NCBI GenBank assembly: GCA_036897625.1
Contig: JAYMTA010000141.1
Span: 1 to 37,564 of the forward strand
Direction of reading: 5' to 3'
DNA from: Pelargonium cotyledonis
Taxonomy: Eukaryota; Streptophyta; Magnoliopsida; Geraniales; Geraniaceae
DNA: 37,564 bases
Part shown: positions 34,145-37,564 of the stretch, one piece after another
Layout: each line of letters begins with the position of its first letter
Position numbering within the stretch: position 1 is the stretch's first letter
Position numbers and translations under genes: made by a program
The notes under the pieces: model-generated
Seen by the model: only the letters and a program-made list of their open reading frames with translations
Told to the model about the DNA's origin: nothing
Databases searched by the model: none

Positions 34145-34978
34145 ATGGGGTCATCGTATTGTGGCCAACATGTATTTGTGATGATGATTGTAGCAACCAC
34201 GATGTTCAATATAGCTGTAGCTAATTGGGATGAGCCTGCGCCGTCCGGAGTGGTTCATGTGGGTGGCAAAGTACTGTGCCAAGACTGTTCCCAAGGTTGG
34301 AGCCAATGGGTTCACGAAGCCAAGCCTATTAAAGGTACACTTTTGTCTCTTTTTGTTCTGAAATGTCCTATTTCCACAATTTGTACCGTCAATTAGTGTG
34401 TCCGAGCTCATACATATTATGATCGTGTACGACACGCCCAACACACACTTGGTAATATAATTGTAGATTAATCATAATAACGTGACAAACATATTAATTC
34501 TATCATGCAAAATGTGTTGAGTCATTTTTGTGTCAAAACGATTATAAACATGTCGTGCAAAAAAGTCACCATTCGGCGCGACGTGAGCAGGACATGACAA
34601 AGAGTATTTACCGATTTTGCAGGTTGCAAGGTAGCCCTAATTTGCATGGACGAGAGGCGGAGAATTGTGTATTACGGGAGCGATGAGACAGATGAGCAAG
34701 GGCAATATGATATGGTCGTTAGAAAATACAACAATGGCAAAGAACTCAATTTTAAGAGCTGCTCAGTAAAGCTTGTTTCTTTGCCGGACCCGACTTGTAA
34801 CATTGCAACCAACTTCGCCGGAGGCGTCACCGGAGTGAAGCTCGGTCACCCTACATTGGTCTACCGTGACATTATTAAGTATATGCTCGGCTCCTTCTAC
34901 TACACAACCCCTATGTGCGATCAACCAGACATCAATTACTCCGATAATGATGATAGTCATCAAGAAACCAAATATTGA
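34145..34978 (+). CDS. Pollen Ole e 1 allergen / extensin-like family protein
   Basis: Secreted small Cys-rich beta-sheet protein of the Ole e 1 superfamily, found in cell walls of pollen, pistil or roots; the biochemical role of most members is unknown. Exons 34145-34334 and 34623-34978 (GT-AG) give 181 residues. Signal peptide about 1-26 (VFVMMIVATTMFNIAVA). The family pattern is clear: VHVGGKVLCQDC, the KGCKVALIC strand split by the intron, SDETDEQGQYD (the TDxxGxF-like turn), FKSCSVKLVSLPDPTCN and NFAGGVTGVKL, then a last Cys in TTPMCDQPD. The tail is acidic and Asp/Ser/Asn-rich (NYSDNDDSHQ). No Pro-rich extensin region is present. The tissue of expression cannot be read from sequence. 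Confidence 0.93.
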
Positions 34979-35160
34979 TTCTTCTTCGGGACAATGTATA
35001 TGTTTTGTTTGTTTCAATTGACCATTTATGAATTGTTACCCAATCATTTTCTCACTTTCAATTACAATTCAAGTTCTTATTATGGGTGAAATATTTGTAT
35101 GATACACATTTTAAAAATTATATGATAAGTGCCATATTATAAAATAAGGAATCTAAAACT
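34979..35160. other. 3' flank of the Ole e 1 gene
   Basis: AT-rich; expected to hold the 3' UTR and polyadenylation region. Nothing else is seen. Confidence 0.5.
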
Positions 35161-35273
35161 AATGAGGTGATGACAACTCATTAAATTTCATTCATACTCA
35201 CTTAAGTGAATTGGTAGGAGCGGAACGACATGTCCGGATCTAGGATTTTGATGAGGTGTCATCACCTTATTAA
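35161..35273. repeat. Core MITE family, copy 2
   Basis: AATGAGGTGATGACAACTCA at the left; ATGAGGTGTCATCACCTTAT at the right. The centre has CTCACTTAAGTGAATTGG and GAACGACATGTCCGGATC. About 113 bases, like copy 1. Confidence 0.85.
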
Positions 35274-35294
35274 TGTCTTAGCCTAAGCTAAACT

Positions 35295-35408
35295 AATGAA
35301 GTGATGACACCTCATTAAATTTTATCTATACCCACTCAAGTGAATTAATGGGAGCGGAGCGACCCACCCGAATTCAAGATTTTCAATGAAGTCTCATCAC
35401 TTCATTAA
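35295..35408. repeat. Core MITE family, copy 3
   Basis: AATGAAGTGATGACACCTCA at the left; ATGAAGTCTCATCACTTCAT at the right. The centre has CCCACTCAAGTGAATTAATG and GAGCGGAGCGACCCACCC. Same orientation as copy 2, about 20 bases after it. Confidence 0.85.
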
Positions 35409-35630
35409 TTATTTTTATATAAGCGACGGGACAACAAGCCTACAAAGGCAAGTGTTTCTCACCCCCTAGAGGGCTCACCCTGTTAGTTGTTAATTTTCCT
35501 TAAACTCATAAATTCCACCCCATACTGCCGACAATGAGACTCGAATCTGAGACCTTAAAGAGAATCCAAAAGGAATCCAAAATGCATCAACCGCTTGGCA
35601 GCTTAAGCCAAATTCTTTTTGGCTTAATAC
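35400..35630 (-). mobile_element. Candidate tRNA-derived SINE
   Basis: On the minus strand, CTGCCAAGCGGTTGATGC near 35585-35605 resembles an RNA polymerase III box A. AGATTCGAGTCTC near 35535-35550 matches box B, about 45 bases downstream. The body then runs to an AT-rich end near copy 3 of the MITE. The spacing fits a tRNA-like head followed by a SINE body. No clear target duplication. Confidence 0.45.
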
Positions 35631-35697
35631 TTCCCTATCCCTCTACATATTGAATATGAGTCACAATATTTTTGGCTAATGCTAAGCCAAATTTTAC

Positions 35698-35796
35698 GAG
35701 GAATGACACATCATCTAATTTAATCTATATCTACTTCAATGAGTTTATGAGAGCAAAATGACCCACTGGATCTTGTCTTCTTAATGAAATGTCATA
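35698..35796. repeat. Core MITE family, copy 4 (diverged)
   Basis: GGAATGACACATCATCTAAT at the left; CTTAATGAAATGTCATAT at the right. The centre ATGAGTTTATGAGAGC and AATGACCCACTGGATC still match the family. It is the most worn copy. Confidence 0.6.
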
Positions 35797-36339
35797 TATA
35801 TAAAATTGCAGATTAACATTATGTGATATGAACATTTGACACTTGACTAACCTTATATTTTTAACTATCAAATAACGTTTTTAAATGCCATTTAAATGTT
35901 CACGTGACCGCCACATGATCAAAATATATTTTATATTTTCATACATTTCTTCCCCAAGATCATCTCTCGCATTAAACAGTCAAACATTTCTCCTAAAAAA
36001 AAACAGTTAAACATTTCAGTGAAAAAATTTCAACATTTGAATATTCCGTTCGCTAAAATCTAGAATTTCTAGTTTCACAAACACCATTTTTTTCTCTCTT
36101 AAATGTTTCAAAATCAAGTATAGACAAATTAATATATGATGATGTGGGAAAGAACATAAGTTTCGGTACTAAATTTGTCTCTAATTTTCTTTAATAAAAT
36201 AAAAGACTTCTTATAAATTACAAAATGGTATTTTGAAAATATTTAGAGACATTTGCAATTCATGTGAATAAAGAGATATTGTTTTAGTTAGATTTAACTG
36301 GCGAAACTAACTATATGCAAGTAGGACAGACACTTTGGG
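35797..36339. other. Intergenic, nothing recognised
   Basis: AT-rich sequence with no coding region or clear repeat. Confidence 0.5.
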
Positions 36340-36777
36340 TTATAATTTGTGACACGACACAAAGTTAAGCGGGTTTGGGTACAACTTAAACGGGTTCGTG
36401 TAGTGTTTTTTAACCTGTTTAATAATCGTGTCTGGTTCGTGTTGAACCCGCATAACTTGTTTAATTAAACGGGCCGTTATCGTGTCATTTGACCCATTTA
36501 TTATCAAGCATTTTTAAGTGCATATTTGTAATTTTAAGGAAAAAAAACTAATTCAAGGTCATTTAAATAGATAATCGGGTAAAAAATGACCCATATAAGT
36601 TAATCGTGTCGAGTTGAGTTATGTCAACCTAAACCCGTTTATGTAATCGTTCCGTGTCGGGTCAACACGAACCCAATTATTAAACGTGTTTGTCGTTTCA
36701 TTTTGTGTCAACCCGCTTGTAAACAAGTCGTGTTTGTGTCATGTAAATTCAAGCCGTTCAACAAACGGGTCGGGTTC
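36340..36777. mobile_element. CGTGTC/ACCCG-rich repeat, hAT-like MITE candidate
   Basis: Begins near GTGACACGACACAAAG and is full of CGGGTT, CGTGTC, ACCCG and ACGGGTCGGGTT motifs on both strands, a composition typical of a widespread plant MITE type. Its right boundary is the CACTA insertion at 36778, so its true right end and duplication cannot be seen. Confidence 0.45.
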
Positions 36778-37003
36778 CACTACTAGAAAACAACTTATCA
36801 GCGACGGAATCAGCTACGGACCAAATCTGTCGCTGATTTGCGACGGAGTCAGCTACGGAATCAGTCCGTAGCTGATCTGCGACGGGCATTTTAGGCTAGC
36901 GACGGAATTTTGGTCGCAAATTGAGCGGGAACCGAACCGCCAAAATTAATTTTCGCACCAAAAATTAGCGACAGATTATCCGTCGCTAATCTTGAGTAGT
37001 GTG

Positions 37004-37034
37004 TTATTAGCGACGGATTTTCCGTCGCTAATAA
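37004..37034. repeat. Perfect 14-base inverted repeat in the CACTA subterminal region
   Basis: TTATTAGCGACGGA, three T residues, TCCGTCGCTAATAA. It joins two copies of the subterminal motif head to head, a likely transposase-binding arrangement. Confidence 0.85.
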
Positions 37035-37277
37035 TCCGTCTCAGGTCGTTTTAATAAATGACGTCGTTTTGGTTAAATTTAAGCGCCGCTGGTTTCGATT
37101 TATATGAGCACAGCTGCACATTTGCACTCTCTTTCCTCAATCTTTTCCTCTCTTCTCTCTCTTCTCTCTATTGGACGTCAGATTTTTGCTCCACTTTCCG
37201 GCCATTTTCCGGCCGTCTAGGTCAGGTTTTTTGCCTTAAATTTGTCGGGGTTTGTGGGGGTGGGTTAGAGGTTCTTC

Positions 37278-37540
37278 TTGAACCGATTAGTTTAGGGTTT
37301 AACCAATTTTTTTTTTTTCATTTTTGCAGATCTGATTCCGTTCTTGTCCATTTCTAGCCAGAGTTCGTCCGTGTTGGTTGGAGGAGCAAGTCCGGCGCCG
37401 AGCAGAAGACTTTTTTCGCCGGAGTTCATATTTTCCTCTCTTCTCTCTCTCGGGTCAGCTTTTTGAACCGATTAGTTTAGGGTTTTACCAAACAAAATTC
37501 GTTTTTGCATATCTGACATTAGTTCAGGTCAGCTTTTTGA
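37278..37540 (+). repeat. Tandem duplication inside the CACTA element
   Basis: TTGAACCGATTAGTTTAGGG occurs at 37278 and 37463. TTTTTGCA(G/T)ATCTGA occurs at 37321 and 37502. GGTCAGCTTTTTGAAC occurs at about 37454 and 37527. The period is about 183 for the main unit. Confidence 0.8.
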
Positions 37541-37564
37541 ACAATATTGTTTTATATATATATA

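Larger units (their letters stand above)
36778..37564 (+). mobile_element. CACTA (En/Spm) transposon, left end, runs off the window
   Basis: Starts with the canonical terminus CACTACTAGAAAAC. Subterminal repeats follow to about 37050: AGCGACGGAATCAGCTACGG, TGCGACGGAGTCAGCTACGG, AGCGACGGAATTTTGG and others in both orientations. A 14-base perfect inverted repeat lies at 37004-37034. A CT-rich, leader-like region begins near 37120, and a roughly 183-base duplicated segment follows. The three bases before the terminus are TTC, the expected target duplication. The other end and any transposase gene lie outside, so autonomy is unknown. Confidence 0.85.

Noticed and set aside
37058-37357. 99-residue open frame inside the CACTA element
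   Set aside because: No recognisable domain, biased Ser/Leu/Phe composition and overlap with a CT-rich leader; better seen as non-coding transposon DNA.

Overview
This is nuclear DNA from a flowering plant, most likely a eudicot. The genes have GT-AG introns, AT-rich intergenic DNA lies between them, and their products are plant-type proteins: a chloroplast-targeted EF-G, an apoplastic pectin methylesterase inhibitor, a plant A1 aspartic protease and an Ole e 1 protein. No CRISPR array, operon, rRNA or intact tRNA gene was seen. I cannot name the species.

Layout. 1-3311 (+): 3' part of the Hsp70-Hsp90 organizing co-chaperone gene HOP/STI1, with the 5' end cut by the window and an in-frame stop near the left edge. 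4354-9706 (-): complete four-exon gene for chloroplast elongation factor G (SCO1 type), converging on HOP. 9707-13897: intergenic, with a nested MITE and a CACTA-like terminus. 13898-14497 (-): intronless PMEI-domain gene. 14911-15679: Mutator-like foldback element. 15944-20559 (-): complete ten-exon aspartic protease gene. 20560-26126: intergenic, with a GC-rich island, a short LINE 3' fragment and a hAT-type MITE. 26136-27635 (+): decayed LINE-type element carrying a DUF4283/zinc-knuckle ORF. 27977-33089 (+): complete eight-exon DEAD-box helicase gene (LOS4/RH38, the DDX19/Dbp5 class). 34145-34978 (+): two-exon Ole e 1 family gene. 34979-37564: dense repeat zone with MITEs, a tRNA-derived SINE candidate, a CGTGTC-rich repeat and the start of a CACTA transposon that runs out of the window.

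The host genes are mostly housekeeping and do not form one pathway. HOP passes clients between Hsp70 and Hsp90. EF-G drives plastid translocation. LOS4 exports mRNA. The PMEI, protease and Ole e 1 proteins act in the secretory pathway or cell wall. The HOP, EF-G, PMEI order matches, from memory, the Arabidopsis At1g62740-At1g62750-At1g62760/70 block, so the left part looks like ancient conserved microsynteny.

I found no convincing new biological system. The points most worth a second look are: the stop codon in HOP; a pile-up of Au-type SINE copies in one EF-G intron; several small transposons with readable target-site duplications; a MITE family whose ends are themselves hairpins; and a CACTA element inserted in another repeat at the right edge.
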